Source: Ruania alba (GTDB lineage: Bacteria; Actinomycetota; Actinomycetes; Actinomycetales; Beutenbergiaceae). Taken from it: a DNA stretch of 64,000 nucleotides. The stretch's first letter is position 1; each line of letters begins with the position of its first letter. This document shows positions 1 through 6,749 of this stretch, one piece after another. A model generated the notes under the pieces. That model searched no databases. It saw only the letters and a program-made list of their open reading frames with translations, and had not been told where the DNA came from. Location of the stretch: positions 1,460,387 to 1,524,386 of the forward strand of contig NZ_FNTX01000001.1 in NCBI RefSeq assembly GCF_900105765.1. Reading direction: 5' to 3'. The position numbers and the translations under genes were made by a program.

Positions 1-710
1 TGGAGCGAGCCGGGCATGTGGCGGTCAGTGTCGGGCCCTGGCGCTTCGCCGACTCGGGCCTGACCCGCGCGGCGTTGCGCGGTGGCGAGTACAGCCCGGC
101 ACAGTCACTGCCGGAGCGGGTGGACACCGCGCTGCGTGAGCTCCGGGACCCGCACGTGGATGTCGTCTACCTGTACTGGGGTGAGTTGGACGCCATCGGG
201 CACCGGGCCGGTTGGCAGTGCGCGGAGTGGTCCGACGAGCTTGAGGCAATCGACACCGAACTTGCCCGCTTGGCTCGGATGCTGCCACCGGGCACTCTGC
301 TCATGGTGACGGCCGACCACGGGATGGTCGACGTCCCGGCGACCGAACGCACCGATATCGCCGAGGACGACAGGCTCCGTCGAGATGTCGACCTGGTCGC
401 TGGGGAGCCCCGTGCCGTGCACCTGTACACCCGGCCCGGGCGGGCGGACCAGGTGGCTGCGCGGTGGCGGGAAGTGCTCGGCGACTCTGTGGACGTGCGT
501 GCACGTGCCGAACTTCTGACCTCCGGCCTCATCGGTGACGTCACCCCTCAGGCGAGGGACGTCGTCGGGGACGTGGTGGTGATCGCACGCGGCAGGCACG
601 CCGTCGTCGACTCGCGCAGCCAGAGTGCCTCGTCCCTGGCCCTGATCGGGATGCACGGTGCGCTCACTGCCGAGGAGACGACTGTCCCGCTGGTGACGGT
701 AGCCGGCTAG
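1..710 (+). CDS. Alkaline phosphatase-superfamily protein (nucleotide pyrophosphatase/phosphodiesterase type), 5' end missing
   Basis: The reading frame is open back to the window edge (first whole codon at base 3), so this is the C-terminal ~236 residues of a longer protein; the GTG at 18 is probably internal. Visible metal-site motifs are a GELDAIGH stretch (Asp and His, near codons 58-62 counted from base 18) and TADHGM (Asp-His at about 100-101), the C-terminal metal ligands of type I phosphodiesterase/nucleotide pyrophosphatases. Such enzymes hydrolyse phosphodiester or pyrophosphate bonds using two metal ions. It converges on sepH with only 5 bp between the stops. In other actinobacteria an alkaline phosphatase-family gene often lies beside sepH. 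The substrate cannot be told from this fragment. Confidence 0.85.
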   Translation, partial: ERAGHVAVSVGPWRFADSGLTRAALRGGEYSPAQSLPERVDTALRELRDPHVDVVYLYWGELDAIGHRAGWQCAEWSDELEAIDTELARLARMLPPGTLLMVTADHGMVDVPATERTDIAEDDRLRRDVDLVAGEPRAVHLYTRPGRADQVAARWREVLGDSVDVRARAELLTSGLIGDVTPQARDVVGDVVVIARGRHAVVDSRSQSASSLALIGMHGALTAEETTVPLVTVAG

Positions 711-715
711 CGGCC

Positions 716-1801
716 TCAGTCGTTCTTGGCGCCGAAGACGATCTCGTCCCAGGACGGCACACTCGTGCGCCGTCGTCGCGTCCGCCGGGGGCGTTCCCCC
801 GACTCCCGGGTGGTGTCGCGGGCCTGCGAGCCGTCCTGATCGTCAGAGTCCTCGGTGGAGGTGGGCTTCTGTGGGGCGTGCAGGACTGTCGCGTCCGGTC
901 GTTCCTCGGGGTGCGAGGCAGGCGGGTGCGCCGGTGGTGGATCGTCCCAGAGCATCGGCTCGTGGACGTCGTCCTCCTCTGGGTCGGCCACCGGCTGGCG
1001 GACGCCACGGCTCGCGGACAGCTGGTCCAGGAGCGCCTCCGTCTGGTCCGCATCATCGGCCGCATCCGTTGCATCGGCACTGGGTTCGCCCTCGGAGCCG
1101 TCGCCCTCTTCGGCGGGCCGCAGCGCTGCGTCCACGGCGTGCAACGAGCCCGTGATGTCGACGTCGTCGGTCGCCTCGATGTCGTAGACCGGGCTACCGC
1201 CGCGGACGGCGGACAGGTGCCGACGCGGCCCGTCCGAGACAGGCCACTCGGTCTCGGAGAGCCAGCGGCTCTCGTCGTCCAGGGCCGTGAGCATGCGCGC
1301 GGACAGATCGACCTGCCACGTCGCCTCCCGCTCCCGCTCACCGGCCACGAACCGGGCTACCAGGACCCACGGATCCTGCCCGGTACGGCGGGAGTCCCAG
1401 ACGATCGAGTCTGCCTCCACCCCGCGCGACGCGAGCCGGTCCACCACCACGTCCGACAAGACGGGCGCGCCGGACTCACGGCTGATCGTCAGGGCTCGCG
1501 CCCGCTGACTGACGTGCTGGCGCTCGGCGATGACAGGCCCCTCATATCGCCGGATGGTCTCCAGTGGGACGCCCGAATCGGCGGCGATGTCCTCGGCGCT
1601 GGCTCCAGCGCGGATCATCACCTGGATCTCCCGCGGACGCACCGCACCTTCGGTGCGCACCTTCTCCAGGTGCGGCCGATCCCGGCGTACCGCCGCCCGG
1701 AGCGCGTCGTCGATCACCAGGCGGTAGCGCTCGCCTTCGGGACCCATCAGGACGAGGTGTTCCGCGTCCGTGTGGATCCCTACAAGTTCCAACTCGACCA
1801 T
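716..1801 (-). CDS. sepH: Septation protein SepH (DUF3071)
   Basis: 361 residues. The N-terminal DUF3071 domain (about 1-105) holds a helix-turn-helix-like segment at about 55-100 with REIQVMIRAGAS and SGVPLETIRRYEGPV, hallmarks of SepH. Residues about 200-330 are acidic and Pro/Glu-rich, probably disordered, and the protein ends in a conserved tail with SVPSWDEIVFG. In Streptomyces and mycobacteria SepH binds FtsZ and promotes Z-ring assembly at division. The ATG is preceded by GGAGG at a 4-5 nt gap, fixing the start. It is divergent from the DUF4193 gene, the usual actinobacterial arrangement. Family assignment is firm; function in this species is inferred. Confidence 0.95.
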   Translation of the reverse strand: MVELELVGIHTDAEHLVLMGPEGERYRLVIDDALRAAVRRDRPHLEKVRTEGAVRPREIQVMIRAGASAEDIAADSGVPLETIRRYEGPVIAERQHVSQRARALTISRESGAPVLSDVVVDRLASRGVEADSIVWDSRRTGQDPWVLVARFVAGEREREATWQVDLSARMLTALDDESRWLSETEWPVSDGPRRHLSAVRGGSPVYDIEATDDVDITGSLHAVDAALRPAEEGDGSEGEPSADATDAADDADQTEALLDQLSASRGVRQPVADPEEDDVHEPMLWDDPPPAHPPASHPEERPDATVLHAPQKPTSTEDSDDQDGSQARDTTRESGERPRRTRRRRTSVPSWDEIVFGAKND

Positions 1802-2151
1802 GTCGCCTCCGTGCTCGGCTCCGACGAGCCGATCTTCAGCTCGTCTCGAGCCTGCCAGGTTCAGGCGGTTCGACGGCGGATTCCCGGCGGTGTGGCGGCC
1901 GATCCGGCTCGGACGCGCCGTGCGTTCGAACCGTACGCAGCCACAGGCGACCCCTGGATCGCCGTGAACCGACGCCCTCGATGCTATGCCATGGGCGATC
2001 GCACCGGTGTCTCAGGGTGGTCCGGACGAGGGTGGGGATGCAATTTGCGCTCCGATGGTGCACAATTCACCCGCCACGGGAACATTTCGGCGCGCCGAGC
2101 GTTGTACGTGCGACCCCCTAATCACGAGAGAAACCGGAGCGCTTGCCCACT
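1802..2151. other. 350-bp intergenic region between divergent sepH and DUF4193 gene
   Basis: No coding sequence is supported. On the minus strand a TAGCAT hexamer at 1986-1981 is a possible sepH -10 element, which would give a leader of about 170 nt. On the plus side a GGAG at about 2136-2139 serves the DUF4193 ATG; no convincing -35/-10 pair was found for that gene. Nothing resembling a known riboswitch was seen. Confidence 0.4.
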
Positions 2152-2451
2152 ATGGCGACCGACTACGATGCACCGCGCAAGACTGAAGAGGACCTGAGCG
2201 AGGATTCGCTCGAGGAGCTCAAGGCCCGGCGTGCGGAGAAGAACTCTGGTGCGGTCGACGAGGACGAGACCGAAGCCGCTGAAGGGTTCGAGCTCCCCGG
2301 AGCCGACCTCAGCGGGGAAGAGCTCTCCGTCCGCGTCCTGCCGCGCCAGGCCGACGAATTCACCTGCTCGGAGTGCTTCCTGGTGCACCACCGCAGCCAG
2401 TTGGCTTACGAGAAGGGCGGCCAGCCGGTCTGCTCGGAGTGCGCTGCCTGA
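2152..2451 (+). CDS. DUF4193 family small zinc-ribbon-like protein
   Basis: 99 residues from the ATG; an in-frame TTG nine bases upstream is possible, but the family start MATDYDAPRK matches the ATG. The N-terminal two thirds is strongly acidic and charged. The C-terminal end carries two CxxC pairs (Cys72/75 in CSEC, Cys94/97 in CSEC), a likely zinc ribbon. DUF4193 proteins are near-universal in actinobacteria, in this position next to sepH/dut (Rv2699c in M. tuberculosis). Molecular role is unknown; the zinc-ribbon and acidic tail suggest a small binding partner of RNA polymerase or another complex, which is speculation. A strong hairpin follows the stop. Confidence 0.93.
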   Translation: MATDYDAPRKTEEDLSEDSLEELKARRAEKNSGAVDEDETEAAEGFELPGADLSGEELSVRVLPRQADEFTCSECFLVHHRSQLAYEKGGQPVCSECAA

Positions 2452-2471
2452 CTTCGGGCACTCTGGCGGGG

Positions 2472-2516
2472 TGCGCACAGGTCGGTCCGCTGCGGCGGGT
2501 CACCGGTCTGTGCGCA
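2472..2516. terminator. Bidirectional terminator hairpin
   Basis: A 15-bp stem (2472-2486 with 2502-2516, two G-T wobbles) encloses a smaller inner stem (2487-2490 with 2495-2498). It sits between the convergent DUF4193 and DUF3093 genes and runs into the last codons of the latter. There is no U-tract, which is normal for actinobacterial terminators. Confidence 0.6.
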
Positions 2517-2940
2517 GCGCCCGCCTGAGTTCGTCCGGGTTCCGGGTGGAGACGATCCAGTACGGCGTCGGGTCTGACGAATCCGCGACGGTGATCCGCA
2601 CGGCGCTCGGTGCCCATGCCCGGAAACGCACATGGGCACGCGCATCGAGGCCGGGTCCCATGGCGTGTTCGAGATCAGTACCCGCGAGTGGCTCGATGGC
2701 GCCGATGACGCCCAGCGGTAGGTGCGTGCGGTCGACATGCAGGGCCTCGTCGTCCACGACGATCCGTGGGGAGACCAGCACGAGGACCGCGGCCGCACCC
2801 GCCGCTACGACGATCGCTACTGCTGCGGCGAGGCGAGCGTCCACCGGTAGCAGGGCGATGGCAACGAGCACTCCGGCCGCTGGTGCGAGCAACCATCCAG
2901 TGGTCGAAGGAAGTACGCGCTCGGTGAACGAGTCAGTCAT
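2500..2940 (-). CDS. DUF3093 family membrane protein
   Basis: 146 residues. Two adjacent hydrophobic helices (about 14-32 and 36-56) form a hairpin in the membrane, followed by a beta-rich soluble domain beginning [12 protein letters not shown] and containing [11 protein letters not shown], typical of DUF3093 (Rv2698-like). Function is unknown. The reading frame stays open well upstream, but only the ATG at 2940 gives the family-like N-terminus and avoids overlapping dut, which is divergent. A CACTCT hexamer lies 6 nt before the ATG, a weak match to the leaderless -10 pattern seen elsewhere in the window. Confidence 0.85.
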   Translation of the reverse strand: MTDSFTERVLPSTTGWLLAPAAGVLVAIALLPVDARLAAAVAIVVAAGAAAVLVLVSPRIVVDDEALHVDRTHLPLGVIGAIEPLAGTDLEHAMGPGLDARAHVRFRAWAPSAVRITVADSSDPTPYWIVSTRNPDELRRALRTDR

Positions 2941-2981
2941 GAGGCAAGAGTGCCACGGCCGGCAGGGGGTCGTGTGGCCAG

Positions 2982-2987
2982 TAGGCT
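2982..2987 (+). promoter_or_regulatory. -10 element (TAGGCT) for dut
   Basis: TAGGCT lies 7 nt before a GTG (2995) that is in frame with dut. If transcription starts at about 2994 the mRNA would begin at that GTG, leaving the GGGAGG at 2989-2994 outside the transcript. Confidence 0.45.
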
Positions 2988-3000
2988 CGGGAGGGTGACG

Positions 3001-3480
3001 ATGGACGAGACTGCCCACGACGGTGTCGAGGTGCTGGTGCACCGACTCGACCGCGAGCTGCCGTTGCCTCGGTATGCGCAACCGGGCGACGCCGGTCTGG
3101 ACCTGCTTGCCCGAGAGGCGGTTGAGCTGGCACCAGGGGAGCGGCATGCGGTGCCGACTGGGCTCGCGATCGCGCTCCCGCTCGGATTCGCCGCATTCGT
3201 GCACCCCCGATCGGGGCTGGCGGCGCGGCACGGCCTGACGGTGCTGAACACGCCGGGGACCGTGGATGCGGGGTACCGTGGAGAGATCAAGGTGATCCTG
3301 GTCAATACCGACCGGTCCGCGCCGGTGCGCCTCGAACGGGGTGACCGGATCGCGCAGTTGGTGATCCAGCGCGTCTGCACCGCCGACCTGGTGGAGGTGG
3401 AACAACTGCCTGGTAGTGCGCGGGGATCAGGCGGCTTCGGTTCGACCGGGGGCGCGGCCGCGATGGGAGGACAGCACTGA
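3001..3480 (+). CDS. dut: dUTP diphosphatase
   Basis: 159 residues from the ATG. It hydrolyses dUTP to dUMP and pyrophosphate, keeping uracil out of DNA and feeding dTMP synthesis; active as a trimer. All five trimeric dUTPase motifs are present: GDAGLDL (29-35), [11 protein letters not shown] (68-78), the [14 protein letters not shown] block (83-96), [10 protein letters not shown] (113-122) and the glycine-rich C-terminal arm [10 protein letters not shown] (141-150). The start is ambiguous: ATG 3001 has GGGAGG 6 nt upstream, whereas a leaderless start at GTG 2995 would add two residues. Its stop overlaps the next gene's ATG, so it is translationally coupled to the DUF3710 gene. Confidence 0.96.
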   Translation: MDETAHDGVEVLVHRLDRELPLPRYAQPGDAGLDLLAREAVELAPGERHAVPTGLAIALPLGFAAFVHPRSGLAARHGLTVLNTPGTVDAGYRGEIKVILVNTDRSAPVRLERGDRIAQLVIQRVCTADLVEVEQLPGSARGSGGFGSTGGAAAMGGQH

Positions 3481-4208
3481 TGGCATTGTTCCGTCGTCGG
3501 CGGGCCGCCGAGGCGGCGTCGGCCGCTCCGCAGGACGCCGAGGAGACCTCACGCGCCGACCAGCGGGAGGACCACGACGCCGCGGAGCGCCTCGAGGATG
3601 AGGACCTGATCGGCCCGTGGGATGTCGAGGAGATGCCCGAGCTGGGCGAGCGTCTCGATCTCGGGGCCGTCCGACTGCCGAAGCGGCAGGGGCTTCAGGT
3701 CCGGATGGAGCTGGACAAGAAGACTCGACGGGTCGTCGGCGTGAACGTGGCGGTCGACGGCTCCGCGCTGCAGGTGCAGGCGTTCGCGGCACCCCGATCT
3801 GCCGGTCTGTGGTCGGCCCTGAGGGGAGAGCTGACCACGCAGATCAGCAAGCAGGGCGGATCGGTCGACGAGCGGACCGGACCGTTCGGCACGGAGCTGC
3901 TGGCGCGGCTCCCGGTGCGGCTCCCGGACGGTCGCAGCGGCCACCGTCCGGCCCGTTTCCTCGGGGCGGACGGCCCCCGGTGGTTCCTCCGGGGCGTGCT
4001 GACCGGCAAGGCTGCGGTCGATGCTGAGGCGGGCGCGACGATGGAGGCACTGTTCGGCGACATCGTGGTGGTCCGGGGGTCGGACCCCCGCCCACCGCGT
4101 GACTTGCTGCCGCTGCACCTGCCCGGCAAGCGGGCAGTACCTTCCGACGGCGGTACGCCCCAGATCGAGCTGCCGCCCCGCGGACCCGAGATCTCGGAGG
4201 TCCGATGA
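3480..4208 (+). CDS. DUF3710 domain-containing protein
   Basis: 242 residues beginning MALFRRRR, with an acidic, probably disordered stretch to about residue 45. The folded DUF3710 domain follows, with LGAVRLP, MELDKKTRRVVGV and LWSALRGELTTQI. A homologue lies directly after dut in M. tuberculosis (Rv2696c) and most actinobacteria; no biochemical role is established to my knowledge. Its first base overlaps the dut stop (TGATG), so the two are co-translated. No membrane segment or signal peptide is visible. Conserved linkage to dut and an OB-fold gene suggests a link to nucleotides or nucleic acid, an inference from neighbourhood only. Confidence 0.92.
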   Translation: MALFRRRRAAEAASAAPQDAEETSRADQREDHDAAERLEDEDLIGPWDVEEMPELGERLDLGAVRLPKRQGLQVRMELDKKTRRVVGVNVAVDGSALQVQAFAAPRSAGLWSALRGELTTQISKQGGSVDERTGPFGTELLARLPVRLPDGRSGHRPARFLGADGPRWFLRGVLTGKAAVDAEAGATMEALFGDIVVVRGSDPRPPRDLLPLHLPGKRAVPSDGGTPQIELPPRGPEISEVR

Positions 4209-4245
4209 GTGTGGCACCGCGGCCCTCGCAGACGAAGGAACACCG

Positions 4246-4623
4246 ATGAGTTGGCGTGAGCGCATCAAGCACGTGCTCGCCTCCCAGTCCGAACTGGACG
4301 CCGGGCAGGAACAGCGCGAGGCGGAACGGCAGAACACCGTACCGGTGGCCAGCTGCCGCAGCCGTGAGCGGGTGGCGATCTCGGGAGTGGTCCGGGCCGT
4401 GACCTTTCCGCCGGTCAAGGGTGCGCCTGCGCTCGTGGCCGAGCTGTACGACGGCTCGGGAAGCATCGATCTCATCTGGCTGGGACGGCGGGAGATCCCG
4501 GGTATCGAACCAGGCTGCCGGCTGCGCGTGGAGGGGATGTTGTGTCGCACCTCCCCGGACCACCCGCGCCCGGTGATCTACAACCCCAGCTACCGGATCC
4601 TTCCGACGCAGGCCGCATCGTGA
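4246..4623 (+). CDS. OB-fold nucleic acid-binding domain protein
   Basis: 125 residues. After a short charged helix (WRERIKHVLASQ) the protein is a single OB-fold: SGVVRAVTF, LVAELYDGSGSIDLIWLGRR and GIEPGCRLRVEGM resemble the tRNA_anti-type fold found in RecG and aminoacyl-tRNA synthetases. It probably binds single-stranded DNA or RNA; no catalytic residues are apparent. The ATG follows a GAAGGA sequence. The same position holds Rv2694c in M. tuberculosis. The stop overlaps the next gene's GTG, so it forms one operon with dut, DUF3710 and DUF3159 genes. Confidence 0.88.
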   Translation: MSWRERIKHVLASQSELDAGQEQREAERQNTVPVASCRSRERVAISGVVRAVTFPPVKGAPALVAELYDGSGSIDLIWLGRREIPGIEPGCRLRVEGMLCRTSPDHPRPVIYNPSYRILPTQAAS

Positions 4624-5363
4624 GCACCGAGTCGACCGGCGCCGAACCCGACCCGGGCATCGACACCGACGAGGGTGCTGTTGTCGACGCGCAGCCCGAT
4701 CAGACCGCACCTCCTGGCCGCGGTGTGCGCCAGCTCACCGCCACCGAGTTCAACCTGGCTGAGTCCGTCGGCGGAGTGCGCGGCCTCGTCGAGACGATCG
4801 CTCCGGGGCTGGTCTTCGTGGTGATCTTCGTCGCGACCCGTGACCTGATGCCGGCGCTGGTCGCGTCCGTGAGCGTGGCAGTGGTTGCCTCGATCGCGCG
4901 CCTGATCGGCCGCACCCCACTGACACAGGCGATCAGCGGTCTGGTGGGTGTCGCGATCGGCGCGGTGTGGGCCTGGCGCTCCGGTGAGGCCTCCGACTTC
5001 TTCGCGTGGGGCCTGATCGTGAACATCGCCTTCGCCGTCGGTGTGCTCATCTCGATCCTGGTGCGCTGGCCGGTGGTCGGGGTACTGGTCGCGACGCTGA
5101 CCGGTCAGGACACCTCGTGGCGGACCGACCGGACGTTGCGCCGACGCTACGCAGCGGCGTCCTGGCTGTGGTTCGGGGCGTTCGCGGCGCGGCTCGCCGT
5201 GCAGGGGCCGCTCTACCTGAATGCGGCGGCTGGGTGGCTCGGCACGGCGCGTTTGGTGATGGGGGTGCCGATGTGGGCGCTGGTCCTGTGGATCACGTGG
5301 TTGTGGGTACGTCCCCGAGGAGATGCTGCAGAGTCACCAGATCCTCCTGATCGGCCGAGGTGA
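4620..5363 (+). CDS. DUF3159 family integral membrane protein
   Basis: 247 residues from a GTG that overlaps the upstream stop (GTGA). A disordered acidic N-terminus (1-40) precedes about six hydrophobic helices, around 59-73, 78-95, 104-119, 128-148, 178-194 and 212-230. DUF3159 proteins (Rv2693c-like) are conserved in actinobacteria; residues 57-150 show the diagnostic pattern of short helices with a conserved arginine (SIARLIGRTP). Function is unknown; by shape a small channel or transporter is possible. The last 71 bp overlap the 3' end of the convergent trkA gene. Overlap and synteny with the TrkA pair hint at a membrane role near potassium transport, but nothing shows this directly. Confidence 0.9.
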   Translation: MSTESTGAEPDPGIDTDEGAVVDAQPDQTAPPGRGVRQLTATEFNLAESVGGVRGLVETIAPGLVFVVIFVATRDLMPALVASVSVAVVASIARLIGRTPLTQAISGLVGVAIGAVWAWRSGEASDFFAWGLIVNIAFAVGVLISILVRWPVVGVLVATLTGQDTSWRTDRTLRRRYAAASWLWFGAFAARLAVQGPLYLNAAAGWLGTARLVMGVPMWALVLWITWLWVRPRGDAAESPDPPDRPR

Positions 5364-5973
5364 CGATGAGCAGCAGTTCGTCACCCGCCTCCAGGGTGTC
5401 GTCCGGGCTCGGTGTGATCGGCTGATCACCGCGGATGATGGCGGCCAGTACCGCACTGGTGGGCCAGTCGATGTCCGCCACTCGTTCACCGACGACGGCT
5501 GCTCCGGGCGCGAGGGTGATCTCGTACATGCTCGCGCCGGACTGGTGGAAGGTGAAGATTCGGACCAGGTCTCCGATCGAGACCGCTTCCTCGACCAGGG
5601 CGGTCATGATGCGCGGGGTGGAGACGAGCACGTCGACCCCCCAGGCATCGTCGAACATCCACTCGTTCTTCGGGTTGTTCACCCGGGCCACCACGCGTGG
5701 GACACCGAACTCGGTCTTCGCCAGTAGCGACACCACCAGGTTCACCTTGTCGTCCCCGGTGGCCGCGACCACGACGTCACATGCCTCTGGGTGTGCCGTC
5801 GCGAACGAGGCGATCTCGCACGCGTCACCGAGGAGCCACTCGGCCGAGCTGACCGAGGACACCTTCATGGCCGCAGGATTCTTGTCGATCAGCGTGACCT
5901 CGTGGTCGTGCCCGATCAGTTCCCTGGCGATGGATCGCCCGACGCTGCCGGCTCCGGCGATGATGACGCGCAT
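5293..5973 (-). CDS. trkA: TrkA-family RCK protein (CeoC-like)
   Basis: 226 residues, one RCK unit. The Rossmann RCK_N domain (1-130) opens with the dinucleotide loop GAGSVG (7-12) and the acidic ribose-binding residue Asp30 in LIDKN; the RCK_C domain covers about 140-220. RCK proteins bind NAD(H), ATP or cyclic dinucleotides and gate potassium transporters at the inner membrane face. Its ATG overlaps the stop of a second trkA (TGATG), so the two form a co-translated pair like ceoB/ceoC of mycobacteria. No TrkH/TrkG channel gene is in the window; the obvious membrane partner is the divergent KimA-like permease. Confidence 0.95.
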   Translation of the reverse strand: MRVIIAGAGSVGRSIARELIGHDHEVTLIDKNPAAMKVSSVSSAEWLLGDACEIASFATAHPEACDVVVAATGDDKVNLVVSLLAKTEFGVPRVVARVNNPKNEWMFDDAWGVDVLVSTPRIMTALVEEAVSIGDLVRIFTFHQSGASMYEITLAPGAAVVGERVADIDWPTSAVLAAIIRGDQPITPSPDDTLEAGDELLLIVTSADQEDLVTLQHLLGDVPTTT

Positions 5974-6641
5974 CAGTCCTCCTCGGGCCGTGGTGGGCGA
6001 CTCAGAGTTCGCTGCGTCTCCTCGAGAGCGTCGGTGTAGACCAGGGCGTGCAGGACGTCCTGCTCCTGCAGCACGTCCTCAGGTGTCGGGATATAGCCGT
6101 CCCCGAAGCGGGACAGGAACGCGACGCGCGCACCGGTCGCCGTCTGCACGTCCCGCACCTGACGGCCCAGCCACCCGGCGTCGAGGTCCAGCTCACAGAG
6201 CGTGATCGAGCCGGACGCGTCCCGGAACTCGCTGGCTGCCCCGACCGGCATCATGCGGCGCAGCACCTGGTCGGCCGTCCAGCGGACCGTGGCGACCGTG
6301 GTGATCCCGAGCCGTTGGTAGATCTCCGCACGAGCCGGGTCATAGATCCTGGCCACCACGTTCTCCACGCCGAACGTCTCGCGCACGACCCGGGCAGCGA
6401 TGATGTTCGAATTGTCCCCGCTGGAGACAGCGGCGAAGGCGTAGGCGTCTTCGATACCTGCCTGTGCCAGTGCGTCCCTGTCGAAACCCATACCGGTGAC
6501 TCGACGGCCCTCGAATGACTCGGGAAGGCGCCGGAACGCGTCCGGGTTCTGATCGATGATCGCCACCGAGTGCCCGCGGGACTCGAGCGTCTCGGCGAGA
6601 GTGGTGCCGACGCGTCCCGCGCCCATGATCACGAAGTGCAC
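5973..6641 (-). CDS. trkA: TrkA-family RCK protein (CeoB-like)
   Basis: 222 residues from GTG 6641, first in the two-gene unit. The RCK_N domain begins VHFVIMGAGRVG with the nucleotide loop at 7-12 and Asp30 in IIDQN; the RCK_C domain occupies about 140-215. The frame continues upstream for 60 codons, but the preceding 60 residues lack family similarity, and a TAGCGT -10 element lies 8 nt before this GTG, so it is the most likely start and probably leaderless or nearly so. Together with its downstream paralogue it likely forms the heteromeric cytosolic regulator of a potassium transporter. Confidence 0.93.
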   Translation of the reverse strand: MHFVIMGAGRVGTTLAETLESRGHSVAIIDQNPDAFRRLPESFEGRRVTGMGFDRDALAQAGIEDAYAFAAVSSGDNSNIIAARVVRETFGVENVVARIYDPARAEIYQRLGITTVATVRWTADQVLRRMMPVGAASEFRDASGSITLCELDLDAGWLGRQVRDVQTATGARVAFLSRFGDGYIPTPEDVLQEQDVLHALVYTDALEETQRTLSRPPRPEED

Positions 6642-6649
6642 GAGAGAAG

Positions 6650-6655
6650 ACGCTA
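6650..6655 (-). promoter_or_regulatory. -10 element (TAGCGT) for the trkA pair
   Basis: TAGCGT on the minus strand, 8 nt from the GTG of the first trkA gene. Back to back with the permease promoter; the two -10 elements are about 82 bp apart and may share regulation. Confidence 0.5.
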
Positions 6656-6737
6656 CACCGCACCAGGGGCTCGAGTCAGGGACACACCCGAGCAACGCCC
6701 GACGTTCGGACCTGCTTGCCGGCGTTCCCGACCCGCG

Positions 6738-6743
6738 TAGCAT
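6738..6743 (+). promoter_or_regulatory. -10 element (TAGCAT) for the KimA-like permease
   Basis: TAGCAT followed by exactly 6 nt and the GTG start, so transcription should begin at or next to the start codon (leaderless mRNA). There is no Shine-Dalgarno sequence. The same 10-mer context, TAGCATGGCC, precedes rel at 59649. Confidence 0.55.
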
Positions 6744-6749
6744 GGCCGC

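Noticed and set aside
878-2197. 439-codon plus-strand frame across sepH and its upstream region
   Set aside because: Antisense to sepH and ending inside the DUF4193 gene; arginine-rich translation without domains.
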